Of a stretch of 43,361 nt of DNA, positions 16,780-25,185 are shown piece by piece; position 1 is the stretch's first letter, and the number at the start of each line of letters is the position of its first letter. The stretch spans positions 1 to 43,361 of the forward strand of contig DVIX01000014.1 in NCBI GenBank assembly GCA_018710935.1, in the 5' to 3' direction. The translations under genes were made by a program, and so were the position numbers. Under the pieces are notes generated by a model, which saw only the letters and a program-made list of their open reading frames with translations, searched no databases and was not told where the DNA came from. The DNA is from Candidatus Avirikenella pullistercoris. Its GTDB lineage: Bacteria; Bacteroidota; Bacteroidia; Bacteroidales; Rikenellaceae.

Positions 16780-17745
16780 TTAATCATAAATAAATTTTAC
16801 ATTGTCGATCCAAAATATACTTCCTGGAGAACCTACATAAGCTCCACCATGACTGGAAGAGAAACGGAGGACAAGATGCGTAACTTTCTCATCGGGCCCT
16901 GCCCATCCCACTTCCTGAATAGGAACGACCTCTCCCTTGCTATTTCGGCAATACTGCGGGTCTTCTTCCAAAAGTCCCATAAACGGCTCGAATCCAGGCG
17001 TTTTCGTAATATCTCCATATTGAATCTGAACACGATGGTCATTTTCCCAATTCGGAACGTCTTTCTCGTATTGTTCCCATGCCGTACCTACCCGTTTTGC
17101 AAAAATATTGCCGTCGGCATCTTCCCAACGATGCTGAAGCAAAAGGCAAACCTCTGCTGCATTGATACCGGGAATATCGGCAACTTTACTAAATCCCGTT
17201 GCACGAATACGCTTCCCCCCATTCCCCTGCTTCACCTTATAATCGAAACTGAGAGCGGCAGGTTTTTTATCGAACGGAACCCCCATCATCAACTTGCTCA
17301 AAGGATTTTTGGTATCGCGGACAGGCTCTACCACCTCTCCCAGGAAAACCGTTCCGGCAGCCAATACCGTAATATTCACCAATCCCAATACTTTTACCGT
17401 TTCCATTCGGGTTTCAAGCCTTGCACAAAAACCATCTCCCCGTTCTTCCGGAAACACAGTGGTACTCGACTTAACCACTCCACTCACTTTAGCCATAACA
17501 CTCGAAGTAGCCCACGGGGAGCCCTGATTCACATAAGGCGTATTATTTTTCAAGGTATCGCCTTCCGCCACTTCATAAAGAAGTTTCGTCTGCCCGCCAA
17601 TAACAAAAGACTCCTCAACAACACGTACCAACCATTTATTCATGTCGCCGTAAGCAATATCTTCTGTTTTTGCAGCCTGGCCATACGCCTGCAAAATTCC
17701 CCCTCCCATTAGCATAAAAGCCACTATTTTTTGTATTCCGCTCAT
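16780..17745 (-). CDS. Exported PCMD-domain protein
   Basis: This 321-residue secreted protein resembles the PCMD family (putative carbohydrate metabolism domain) of Bacteroidota. A signal peptide (VAFMLMGGGILQAYGQ) covers about the first 23 residues. Characteristic blocks follow: WATSSVMAKVSG, the GFCARLETR strand, ITVLAAGTVFLGEV, GVPFDKKPAALSFDYKV, and the C-terminal LRFSSSHGGAYVGSPGSIFWIDNVKFIY. These give a beta-sandwich that may bind glycans. Usual PCMD proteins are lipoproteins with extra N-terminal Ig-like domains; here there is no lipobox and the N-terminal part is short. It starts 10 bases after the sulfotransferase stop codon, so the two are co-expressed. Substrate and activity are unknown. 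Confidence 0.75.
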   Translation of the reverse strand: MSGIQKIVAFMLMGGGILQAYGQAAKTEDIAYGDMNKWLVRVVEESFVIGGQTKLLYEVAEGDTLKNNTPYVNQGSPWATSSVMAKVSGVVKSSTTVFPEERGDGFCARLETRMETVKVLGLVNITVLAAGTVFLGEVVEPVRDTKNPLSKLMMGVPFDKKPAALSFDYKVKQGNGGKRIRATGFSKVADIPGINAAEVCLLLQHRWEDADGNIFAKRVGTAWEQYEKDVPNWENDHRVQIQYGDITKTPGFEPFMGLLEEDPQYCRNSKGEVVPIQEVGWAGPDEKVTHLVLRFSSSHGGAYVGSPGSIFWIDNVKFIYD

Positions 17746-17755
17746 TTCAATTCAT

Positions 17756-18868
17756 TTAAGATTCCAAGGAATAACCCCATTTATCAAGCGCAAATTTCCA
17801 ATTCCCCTCCACAATATCAACAGTGCGCTGCTCGTATTTATATTTATTTTTCTTATAACCTTTTTTCTTTCCCAGGTATTTTTCGATAGCTTCGCGTGCA
17901 TCCTCAAATCCGGAAAGAGACAACGTTTCATAAATCCGTTTAGTCGTATTAAACGGATCGGCCTCGAAATCTTCAAACTTAACTTCTATCAGATTCCCTG
18001 CCGGAATAAGCGCTTTATCGCGCTCGTACTTAAAATACATCTTCTTATAGACCTCGACGATATTCTTTTCCAACTCTTCATCGGATATATTCTGTAATTT
18101 CAGAGGACGAATAGTATTGGTAAAAAAACTGCGGGTAGATTCAAACACTGTATAAGGGTTTCGCACCAAATAAATAAACTTAGCATTGGGAAACATCTCC
18201 AATATCTCAGGAATACGGGCCGTATGAGGAGGATTTTTAGATAAAAACTGTTTCCCTCCTGTATTCCACAAGGATATTTTAATCATTTTCAGAAATGTAC
18301 GTTTAAATACACTTTTTTCTTTTTCCTCTGCTTTTTCAAACAATAAATATTTATCGCAATATTCCATTGTATCTTTCGGGAAAAACCAAAAATTATAAAA
18401 GGTATAAGGCATCATATTGGATAAGGCAAACTCTTCTTCCTGCGGCAAGTCCGGACTCAACTCCATATTATCGGTAGGGCGTTTATCCGGCATAATGGCT
18501 CCCATCGTACTTTTGAAAAACTTTTGCCCCCACATCATCAAATTCGGAAATACAGTCTGATAAGTCGTAGTATATCCGAACTGTTTGTCACAACAAAACA
18601 CATTATGGACAAAAGTCGTTCCACTGCGCCAATGTCCTAAAATAAACAATGGATCATGTTCCAACGGTTTATCTGCTAATTTTTTCCTGTACATGCGATT
18701 CTGAATCGGGACAAGAAGACTCAATATCCGACAAACGATTTTTGTCAGAATATATTTTTTCCGGTATCCCTTATCGATTAACCGTCCTTTCTTTATCGAA
18801 CAAAAAGCACTCCAACTCGCTCCTACCAACGTATTTATCGGTAATTTCTGAAATTCTATCCGCCCCAT
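17756..18868 (-). CDS. PAPS-dependent sulfotransferase
   Basis: The 370-residue protein should transfer a sulfo group from PAPS to an acceptor. The 5'-phosphosulfate loop is GHWRSGTTFVHNV (residues 78-90). The 3'-phosphate motif is IYLVRNPYTVFESTRSFF, with Arg236 and Ser244 at the expected spacing. The N-terminus (residues 38-60) is hydrophobic and basic, so it may associate with the membrane. Its neighbours cysC, cysD and cysN make the PAPS donor. From memory, a similar sulfotransferase next to PAPS genes in Bacteroides thetaiotaomicron (BT0416 locus) sulfates sterols; whether this protein shares that acceptor cannot be told here. It lies 145 bases after cysN, behind a hairpin terminator, and just before a PCMD-domain gene. 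Confidence 0.88.
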   Translation of the reverse strand: MGRIEFQKLPINTLVGASWSAFCSIKKGRLIDKGYRKKYILTKIVCRILSLLVPIQNRMYRKKLADKPLEHDPLFILGHWRSGTTFVHNVFCCDKQFGYTTTYQTVFPNLMMWGQKFFKSTMGAIMPDKRPTDNMELSPDLPQEEEFALSNMMPYTFYNFWFFPKDTMEYCDKYLLFEKAEEKEKSVFKRTFLKMIKISLWNTGGKQFLSKNPPHTARIPEILEMFPNAKFIYLVRNPYTVFESTRSFFTNTIRPLKLQNISDEELEKNIVEVYKKMYFKYERDKALIPAGNLIEVKFEDFEADPFNTTKRIYETLSLSGFEDAREAIEKYLGKKKGYKKNKYKYEQRTVDIVEGNWKFALDKWGYSLES

Positions 18869-18930
18869 AACACATTCATTTATTCTTAGTTTCCACCATT
18901 TTCAACGCGGCAAGTTACAAAAATTAAAAC

Positions 18931-18966
18931 AAAAATCTCAAAAGCATATAGACTTTTGAGATTTTT
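18931..18966 (-). terminator. Hairpin terminator between cysN and the sulfotransferase gene
   Basis: AAAAATCTCAAAAG (18931-18944) pairs perfectly with CTTTTGAGATTTTT (18953-18966) around an 8-base loop, with T-rich sequence on the minus strand beyond it. It should end or thin out cysCDN transcription. No consensus promoter for the downstream sulfotransferase was found in the remaining 60 bases, so read-through may feed it. Confidence 0.8.
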
Positions 18967-19013
18967 AGAACAACATCCCCCGCTTTCCGGCATAAATTTT
19001 CCGGATATTGAAG

Positions 19014-20711
19014 TTACAATTTTTGTATCATCTCCTCTACGGAAGAGTAAATATTCTTACTTTGGGCTACTACCCTGCTCAAACGAGCCGCATCCAATTT
19101 GCCCTGCAATAATTCTGAAATATCCTCCGAAATACAAATCACAATTAGTCCCTGTTCAGCAGCAGCTTTACAAATTTCTGCCAGTTCTTCGCCTTTCCCT
19201 ATTCCGAGAACTCCGTTATCCAACAACAACACGATTTTCCCGATATCCGCAAGGCGCCTTTGCAAAGTGTATCCATATTCCCGATTATCCGTACCGGTCA
19301 CCAACACTACATGTCCTTTCTGCTCATACTGTTTTTCCCACTCATGAGCCGGAACCAACGATACGCCTTTACGCATCTTCTCTTTATCGGCCGAAGTTAT
19401 TTCAGAAACCAAATCGGAAGCATCTGCTTTTCCGATAATCATCCCAACCGCACTGGTATTATTGGTTATCGGGTCGATAATAATAAACGAACCACAACTC
19501 TTATTTCTCTTATACGAATCAAAGAAAAGCGGTTTACTGGAAGTAAAGATCACCCGCCCTATTTCATTCAACACCAAACGTTCCACTCTGGATTGTTCCA
19601 TCGTATTGACATCCACCTTATACTTGATACCGTCAATTCGCACCCGCGTAAAGTTGGTCGTCTGTTTAATAAAAAACTGTTTATCCAAATCCATCGGCTG
19701 TTCATCCATCCATACCAGCATCGCCTCAAAAGAACGTTCTATTTCAGGCAGATTATTTGGATGTACCAACATTTCTCCCCGCGATACATCTATCTCATCT
19801 TCCAGCGTAATCGTAATCGACTGAGGAGGGAATGCTTCATCCAACTCCCCTTCATATACATGGATTCCTTTGACTCTCGAACGTTTCATGGAAGGGAGCG
19901 CCATCACTTCATCCCCTTTACGGACAATTCCCGAAGCCATTTTGCCGGCAAATCCCCTGAAATCGAGATTCGGACGCAAAACATATTGCACAGGGAAACG
20001 AAAATCCTCAAAATTATAATCGTTCGCCACCTCTACGGTTTCCAGAAAATCCAATAATGCTTTCCCTTTATACCAAGGTGTATTCTCCGATTTATTCACT
20101 ACATTGTCGCCTTTTAATGCCGAAAGGGGAACCGGTGTCACATCGGGAACATCCAACGGTTTTACGAAATCCATATAATCCGCTACGATCTTATCGAATA
20201 CGTCCCGGCTATAATCCACCAGATCCATCTTGTTAACCGCCAATACGACATGTTTTATCCCCAATAAAGATACGAGATAGGTATGCCGGCGCGTCTGAGT
20301 AATTACACCGCTGCGCGCATCCACCAGAATAATGGCCAAACTGGCTGTCGAACCGCCGGTAATCATATTCCGAGTATATTGTTCATGCCCCGGAGTATCA
20401 GCAATAATAAATTTCCGCTTATTGGTAGAAAAATAACGGTAAGCGACATCAATCGTTATCCCCTGCTCCCGTTCTGCTTTCAGACCATCAAGCAATAAAG
20501 CATAATCTATGCTATCTCCCGCATTTCCCAAACGTTTGCTATCCCGTTCAAGGGCATCCAACTGGTCTTCATACAATTTTTTACTGTCAAAAAGCAGGCG
20601 GCCGATTAAAGTCGATTTTCCATCATCGACAGAACCTGCCGTGAGTAGCCGGAGCAAATCCTTTTTTTCATCCTGGTCAAGAAACTCACTAATATTCAGT
20701 TTTTTTTGCAT
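19014..20711 (-). CDS. cysN: ATP sulfurylase GTPase subunit CysN with degenerate APS-kinase-like tail
   Basis: This is the 565-residue GTPase subunit of sulfate adenylyltransferase, which with CysD makes APS from sulfate and ATP. The EF-Tu-like G domain has G1 GSVDDGKS (26-33), G3 DTPGHEQ (105-111), G4 NKMD (160-163) and SAL (197-199). Domains II and III follow to about residue 445. Ordinary CysN ends near there, but here about 115 more residues follow. They read like an APS kinase: [11 protein letters not shown], then [18 protein letters not shown], then [20 protein letters not shown], and a closing [13 protein letters not shown]. The P-loop GLSGSGKS is replaced by GTDNREYG and the LDGDN motif by LDNGV, so kinase activity is unlikely. 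An intact separate cysC lies two genes upstream. It lies 19 bases after cysD. Confidence 0.96.
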   Translation of the reverse strand: MQKKLNISEFLDQDEKKDLLRLLTAGSVDDGKSTLIGRLLFDSKKLYEDQLDALERDSKRLGNAGDSIDYALLLDGLKAEREQGITIDVAYRYFSTNKRKFIIADTPGHEQYTRNMITGGSTASLAIILVDARSGVITQTRRHTYLVSLLGIKHVVLAVNKMDLVDYSRDVFDKIVADYMDFVKPLDVPDVTPVPLSALKGDNVVNKSENTPWYKGKALLDFLETVEVANDYNFEDFRFPVQYVLRPNLDFRGFAGKMASGIVRKGDEVMALPSMKRSRVKGIHVYEGELDEAFPPQSITITLEDEIDVSRGEMLVHPNNLPEIERSFEAMLVWMDEQPMDLDKQFFIKQTTNFTRVRIDGIKYKVDVNTMEQSRVERLVLNEIGRVIFTSSKPLFFDSYKRNKSCGSFIIIDPITNNTSAVGMIIGKADASDLVSEITSADKEKMRKGVSLVPAHEWEKQYEQKGHVVLVTGTDNREYGYTLQRRLADIGKIVLLLDNGVLGIGKGEELAEICKAAAEQGLIVICISEDISELLQGKLDAARLSRVVAQSKNIYSSVEEMIQKL

Positions 20712-20730
20712 TCTAAGTCTGATTTATCTG

Positions 20731-21639
20731 TTAAAAATACCCTTCCCTCTTTTTCTGTTCCATACTTGCTTCCTGATCGAAGTCAATGACCCGAGTAGTC
20801 CGTTCGGATTTAGTGGTAGTCATCATCTCCTCCACAATTTTTTCGATTGTATCGGCATCGCTCTCAATAGCTCCCGTCAGCGGCCAGCAGCCCAATGTAC
20901 GGAAACGGATTTTTTTCATTTCAATCTTATCGCGGTATTTTTCCGGTAAACGATCATCGTCAGGCATAATAAGTTGCCCGTCGATATTGACCACCGGACG
21001 CTCTTTAGCGAAATAGAGCGGAACAATAGGAATATTCTCCAAACGAATATATTGCCAAATATCCAGTTCTGTCCAGTTACTCAACGGAAATACACGTATG
21101 CTTTCCCCCTTATGGATACGCCCATTATAAATATCCCACAACTCAGGACGCTGATTTTTCGGGTCCCACTGATGAAAACGATCGCGGAAAGAGTATATAC
21201 GTTCTTTCGCCCGCGATTTTTCTTCATCCCTGCGAGCTCCACCGAAAGCGGCATCGAATTTATACTTATCCAATGCACTCAATAACGCCTGGGTTTTCAT
21301 CAAATCGGTATGCACCTTACTCCCATGCGTAAAAGGCCCTACTCCCGCCTCAAATGCTTCCTTATTGTATTCCACAATCAAATTCCATCCGTACTCTTTG
21401 GCATATTTATCCCGAAACTCTATCATCTCTCTGAATTTCCATTTCGAATCGATATGCATCAGAGGGAAGGGTACCTTTCCCGGAGCAAATGCTTTCTCCG
21501 CCAATCTTACCATTACAGAAGAATCTTTCCCGATAGAATAAAGCATCACCGGATTCTCGAACTCACTTGCCACCTCCCGGATAATGTGTATCGACTCCGA
21601 TTCCAACTCCTTCAAATGGCTTAATTTATATTCCGACAT
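20731..21639 (-). CDS. cysD: ATP sulfurylase adenylyltransferase subunit CysD
   Basis: The 302-residue catalytic subunit adenylylates sulfate, coupled to GTP hydrolysis by CysN. The opening [20 protein letters not shown] and the PP-loop SIGKDSS (35-41) are nearly invariant. [20 protein letters not shown] and the C-terminal [16 protein letters not shown] also match the family. The ATG at 21639 gives the canonical N-terminus; one at 21648 would add three residues. It sits 98 bases after cysC and 19 bases before cysN, in the order C-D-N. Confidence 0.97.
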   Translation of the reverse strand: MSEYKLSHLKELESESIHIIREVASEFENPVMLYSIGKDSSVMVRLAEKAFAPGKVPFPLMHIDSKWKFREMIEFRDKYAKEYGWNLIVEYNKEAFEAGVGPFTHGSKVHTDLMKTQALLSALDKYKFDAAFGGARRDEEKSRAKERIYSFRDRFHQWDPKNQRPELWDIYNGRIHKGESIRVFPLSNWTELDIWQYIRLENIPIVPLYFAKERPVVNIDGQLIMPDDDRLPEKYRDKIEMKKIRFRTLGCWPLTGAIESDADTIEKIVEEMMTTTKSERTTRVIDFDQEASMEQKKREGYF

Positions 21640-21737
21640 ATTTTTCAAACTATTTTAAATGAGCGGATTTCCCGCATTTCTCAAAAATCTTTTTAAACAG
21701 AATCTGCTTCTCTTCCCAACCCGGCTCTATTCTGAAC

Positions 21738-22340
21738 CTATTTTGACGATACCTTGTCCAACACTAACCCGAGCAGTTTTTCTACCGATTCCTCCACAGT
21801 ATATTTCGAGGTATCGATTATCAAAGCCGGAGATTCGGGTTCCTCGAATACGGAAGAAATTCCGGTAAAATTCTTTATTTCCCCTTTTCTCGCTTTCTTA
21901 TACAACCCTTTCACATCACGCTGCTCACATACCTCAATCGGAGTACTGACATAAATTTCCAGAAAATCATCTTCCCCTATAATATCGGCCGCCATACGGC
22001 GTATTTCATTAGTCGGGCTGATAAAAGCCGCCAAAGTAATAATACCCGTATCGACAAATAATTTAGCCACCTCCGCTATGCGGCGTATATTCTCGATACG
22101 GTCTTCCTCCGAAAAACCGAGGTTTTTATTAATTCCGGCACGAATATTATCCCCATCCAGAATACGGCACAAAAATCCCCGCCGATGCAGTTCTCGCTCC
22201 AAAGCTATCGCTAAAGTACTTTTTCCCGAACCGGAAAGACCCGTAAACCATAACATAACCGCTTTCTGTTCCAAAAGTTTTTCCCGGTCAGCCCTTTGCA
22301 ATGTCCGGTCGAAAATAGGGTAAATATGCTGATTATCCAT
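21738..22340 (-). CDS. cysC: Adenylylsulfate (APS) kinase
   Basis: The 200-residue enzyme phosphorylates APS to PAPS, the donor for sulfotransferases and for PAPS reductases. It has an intact P-loop GLSGSGKS (34-41), LDGDNIR (61-67), GFSEEDRIENIRRIAEVAKL, AFISP (105-109) and the lid region RDVKGLYKKARKGEIKNFTG. It is full length and should be active, unlike the similar tail on CysN. It is the first gene of the cysCDN set, 131 bases after pstB, with a promoter in the gap. Confidence 0.97.
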   Translation of the reverse strand: MDNQHIYPIFDRTLQRADREKLLEQKAVMLWFTGLSGSGKSTLAIALERELHRRGFLCRILDGDNIRAGINKNLGFSEEDRIENIRRIAEVAKLFVDTGIITLAAFISPTNEIRRMAADIIGEDDFLEIYVSTPIEVCEQRDVKGLYKKARKGEIKNFTGISSVFEEPESPALIIDTSKYTVEESVEKLLGLVLDKVSSK

Positions 22341-22362
22341 TATTTATCCTTTTATAAACATT

Positions 22363-22394
22363 CAAAAATAAAAACAAAAGTACATAAAATTCAA
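22363..22394 (-). promoter_or_regulatory. Promoter of cysCDN
   Basis: On the minus strand TTG (22392-22394) and TATTTTTG (22363-22370) are 21 bases apart. A second -7-like box, TACTTTTG, overlaps the spacer at 22375-22382 but has no -33 partner. The start point would be near 22357, about 17 bases before the cysC ATG. Confidence 0.6.
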
Positions 22395-22432
22395 TTATAA
22401 AAGACTAACCGGAAATACCTTATACGCCTATT

Positions 22433-22475
22433 CGTCTTTTCCATTCCCGTCCGTCTTTTCCCATTAACCGGTTAA
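22433..22475. repeat. 10-base direct repeat and 12-base palindrome between pstB and cysC
   Basis: CGTCTTTTCC occurs at 22433-22442 and again at 22452-22461, a period of 19 bases or roughly two helical turns. Next to it TTAACCGGTTAA (22464-22475) is a perfect palindrome overlapping the pstB stop codon. The arrangement could serve a DNA-binding regulator of the cysCDN promoter 40-70 bases away, but no known operator was recognised. Confidence 0.35.
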
Positions 22476-23368
22476 CTGAATGCCCCGGAAAGATATTTCT
22501 GTGTCAGCTCTTTCTTCGGATTCTTAAAAATCTCTTGTGCAGGTCCTGCCTCTATGATCTCCCCCAAATACATGAACACTACATAATCGGCTATCCGCAA
22601 TGCCTGGCGAAGCGTATGGGTTACCAATATAATGGCATATTCTTCTTTCAATTTCACGAATAACTCTTCGATCGTTTTACTCGAAATCGGGTCGAGAGCA
22701 CTGGTCGCTTCATCCGCTAAGATAAATTGGGGCTCCACCGCCAGCCCCCGCGCCAGACAAAGGCGCTGTTGTTGCCCTATCGAAAGGCGAATAGCCGGCG
22801 TATGCAACCGGTCTTTCACTTCATCCCATAAACCGGCAGCCCGCAAATAATACTCTACGATAACATTGAGTTTCCTTTTATTACGAATACCGTGAATACG
22901 GCAACCATAAGCAATATTATCATATATAGACATAGGAAGCGGACACGGACGCTGGGATAACAATCCCATTTTACGGCGGATATTGGTAACATCGGAATGC
23001 TTGCTGTAAAGATTTTCACCCGACACCAATACTTTACCCTCTACCCGGACACCATCCGTAGTATCGATCAATTTATTAAATGTTTTCAGTAACGTGGATT
23101 TTCCGCAACCGGAAGGACCTATTATACAGGTAATCTGCTTATCCGGTATTTTCAGGTTGATATTTTTCAGGATATGTTGATTCTGAATATAAACATCCAA
23201 CCCTTCTACACTGATATTGGAATTTTCTGTATTTTTATAAAATTTCTGATTAGGAAGAAACGTTCCGTCCTCATTGAGGATAATTCCCTCTTTTTCGGGG
23301 GAACCACCAAAAAGATTCTCTTTCTGAAATAATCCGAACAACATATTTTTCATAAACTCTTTTTTCAA
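22472..23368 (-). CDS. PstB-like ABC transporter ATPase
   Basis: This 298-residue ATPase energises the PstC/PstA-like permease. It has Walker A GPSGCGKST (84-92), Q-loop Gln139 in LLSQRPCPLPMSIYDNIAYG, Walker B ILADE (216-220) and the D-loop SALDP. The order and the QRPCPLPMSIYDN segment are typical of PstB. Two features are unusual: the signature loop is LSIGQQQR where PstB normally has LSGGQQQR, and Walker B reads LADEATSALDP where most PstB read MDEPTSALDP. About 50 residues precede the ABC domain, against about 10-20 in common PstB. Together these mark a divergent PstB branch. The ATG at 23368 is five bases after pstA; 23353 is an alternative. No phoU follows. Confidence 0.88.
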   Translation of the reverse strand: MKKEFMKNMLFGLFQKENLFGGSPEKEGIILNEDGTFLPNQKFYKNTENSNISVEGLDVYIQNQHILKNINLKIPDKQITCIIGPSGCGKSTLLKTFNKLIDTTDGVRVEGKVLVSGENLYSKHSDVTNIRRKMGLLSQRPCPLPMSIYDNIAYGCRIHGIRNKRKLNVIVEYYLRAAGLWDEVKDRLHTPAIRLSIGQQQRLCLARGLAVEPQFILADEATSALDPISSKTIEELFVKLKEEYAIILVTHTLRQALRIADYVVFMYLGEIIEAGPAQEIFKNPKKELTQKYLSGAFS

Positions 23369-23373
23369 ACCGG

Positions 23374-24222
23374 TTACTGGACTTTATTTTTAGAAAAACG
23401 ATTGGTAATAAACCGTCCCAATAAACTCAGAATAAGGACGATAATCGTCAAAATCAATGCAGCGGCATAGGCTCTCTGTTGTACCTCCTCGATAGGGCTG
23501 CTCAACTGGAAAAAAACGGCCAACGGTAAAGTTGCAGCCGGTTGTCCGAGCGAAGTAGGGATACTGTCCGTATATCCAGCCGTAAACATAACTGCCGCTG
23601 CATCACCGATAGCACGCCCTATGGATAATAAGGTCGCAGTAGCAATCCCCGGCGCTATCTGGCGAATCACGACTTTAATCGTTTCAAGACGGGTAGCCCC
23701 CAGCGAATAAGAAGCATCGATTATATCTTTGGGAAGTTCCCGTGCCACTTCATCCATAGACCGGATAAAAATAGGAATAATCAACAAGGTAATTACGATA
23801 ATCCCTCCCAACAACGAAGTTTTTAATCCTAAATAAACCATAATGGAAAACCCGAAAGCTCCGTATACGATAGAAGGAATCCCGAACATGATATCAAAAG
23901 CCAATCGGGCGACATAAGCCACCTTGGACTTCCGGGAACGGTAAACGTTCAGATAAAAAACCACCGGAATACTGATTATCAATCCTAAAACGGTAGAAGC
24001 CCCTACAATGTATAGCGAACCGACAATGGCATTCAGCAATCCGCCCTCCTTCCCGATATAAAAACCGCCACCCGGTAATTTGGTAATCATATCCCAATTC
24101 ATAGCAGCCCATCCCTCTTTGACAACCGTATATAAAATGTTGGCAACCACCCCGAACACAAACAGCGTGGAAAGAATCATCAACACTTTAAAAATTTTCT
24201 CCTCTATAAACTTCAATTTCAT
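23374..24222 (-). CDS. PstA-like ABC transporter permease
   Basis: The 282-residue inner-membrane permease has about six membrane segments. It carries the ABC-permease EAA loop with the Pst-type reading DASYSLGATRLETIKVVIRQ and the preceding region FDIMFGIPSIVYGAFGF. It pairs with the PstC-like protein to form the channel. The length is normal. It lies 41 bases after pstC and 5 bases before pstB in a clear operon. The family is phosphate-specific in well-studied cases; see the note on the sulfate neighbourhood for why the substrate is left open. Confidence 0.9.
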   Translation of the reverse strand: MKLKFIEEKIFKVLMILSTLFVFGVVANILYTVVKEGWAAMNWDMITKLPGGGFYIGKEGGLLNAIVGSLYIVGASTVLGLIISIPVVFYLNVYRSRKSKVAYVARLAFDIMFGIPSIVYGAFGFSIMVYLGLKTSLLGGIIVITLLIIPIFIRSMDEVARELPKDIIDASYSLGATRLETIKVVIRQIAPGIATATLLSIGRAIGDAAAVMFTAGYTDSIPTSLGQPAATLPLAVFFQLSSPIEEVQQRAYAAALILTIIVLILSLLGRFITNRFSKNKVQ

Positions 24223-24263
24223 AACAATCTATATCATTCAGGCGACAAAGCCCCCTTTAATTC

Positions 24264-25181
24264 CTATTGAAAACTTTTTTCTATCCGATATAAAATAATC
24301 CGCGAAACGACATTGAATAAAAATACCACTACAAACAGGATAAAAGCCGCCAGCATCAATGCGGATTCATACAAAGGTACCGACAACATCTCTCCATAAT
24401 TATTGGCAATCAGGGCAGGCAAAGGATAACAACCGTCGAATACTGAATCGGGTATTTTCGCAATATTGCCGCACACCATCAACACAGCCATCGTTTCGCC
24501 CAAAGCCCTCGAAACAGACAATATGACAGCTGCAAAAATTCCCGGAGCCGTTCTGCGCAACAATACCCGTTTCGTAGTCTGCCACTTAGTCGCACCTAAA
24601 GAGAGCGAAGCTTCCCTCAACTCTTTCGGGACAGAAGAAAATATCTCCACAAAAAGACTGATCAAAAGCGGCAAAATCATAATCCCCAATACAATTCCCC
24701 CCGCAAGCGCCGTATAACCGGTAGAGTATTCCACAAAATGGGGCGCCAATTTATCAGATATCCATGGAACTACTACCAATATTCCCCATACCCCATATAC
24801 TACCGAAGGAAGAGCCGCCAAAATATCCAATGCCGGAAATACGAACTTTTTCATCTGCGGACGGGCATTCTCCGTCAAAAAAATCGCAGTAAGCAACGAA
24901 ACAGGCAAAGTCCATAAAATGGCGATACCGGTAACCCAAACCGTTCCCATGATAAAAGGCAAAAATCCGAAATCTCCTTTTAAAGGTTTCCAATGAGGCG
25001 TTGTCAACAGTTCCCACAAAGACTTTTCCTGAAAAATCGGAATCGATTTCAGATAAAGCCCGAATCCCACCAATATCACCAAACAAATTGACAACAAGGT
25101 CAACGTCAACATAATACCTCCCGCCGTCCTATCTTTAAAAATACGCCACCGAGATGTTGCTGTAATAGATTTAAAAGACAT
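24264..25181 (-). CDS. PstC-like ABC transporter permease
   Basis: The 305-residue permease has six or seven hydrophobic segments. LDILAALPSVVYGVWGI and the EAA loop EASLSLGATKWQTTKRVLLR are characteristic of PstC, as is LSVSRALGETMAVLMVCGN after it. The first cytoplasmic stretch and the periplasmic loop (residues 45-75) are ordinary. It begins four bases after the binding-protein gene, so translation is probably coupled. Confidence 0.9.
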   Translation of the reverse strand: MSFKSITATSRWRIFKDRTAGGIMLTLTLLSICLVILVGFGLYLKSIPIFQEKSLWELLTTPHWKPLKGDFGFLPFIMGTVWVTGIAILWTLPVSLLTAIFLTENARPQMKKFVFPALDILAALPSVVYGVWGILVVVPWISDKLAPHFVEYSTGYTALAGGIVLGIMILPLLISLFVEIFSSVPKELREASLSLGATKWQTTKRVLLRRTAPGIFAAVILSVSRALGETMAVLMVCGNIAKIPDSVFDGCYPLPALIANNYGEMLSVPLYESALMLAAFILFVVVFLFNVVSRIILYRIEKSFQ

Positions 25182-25185
25182 GCTT

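Noticed and set aside
16849-17712. A 287-codon open frame on the plus strand, antisense to the PCMD-domain gene
   Set aside because: The minus-strand protein has a signal peptide and recognisable domain blocks; the antisense translation has no domain and an unnatural composition rich in histidine, arginine and phenylalanine.
19014-20711. CysN read as an active CysNC fusion enzyme
   Set aside because: The tail lacks the P-loop and the DGDN motif of APS kinase, and an intact cysC is present.
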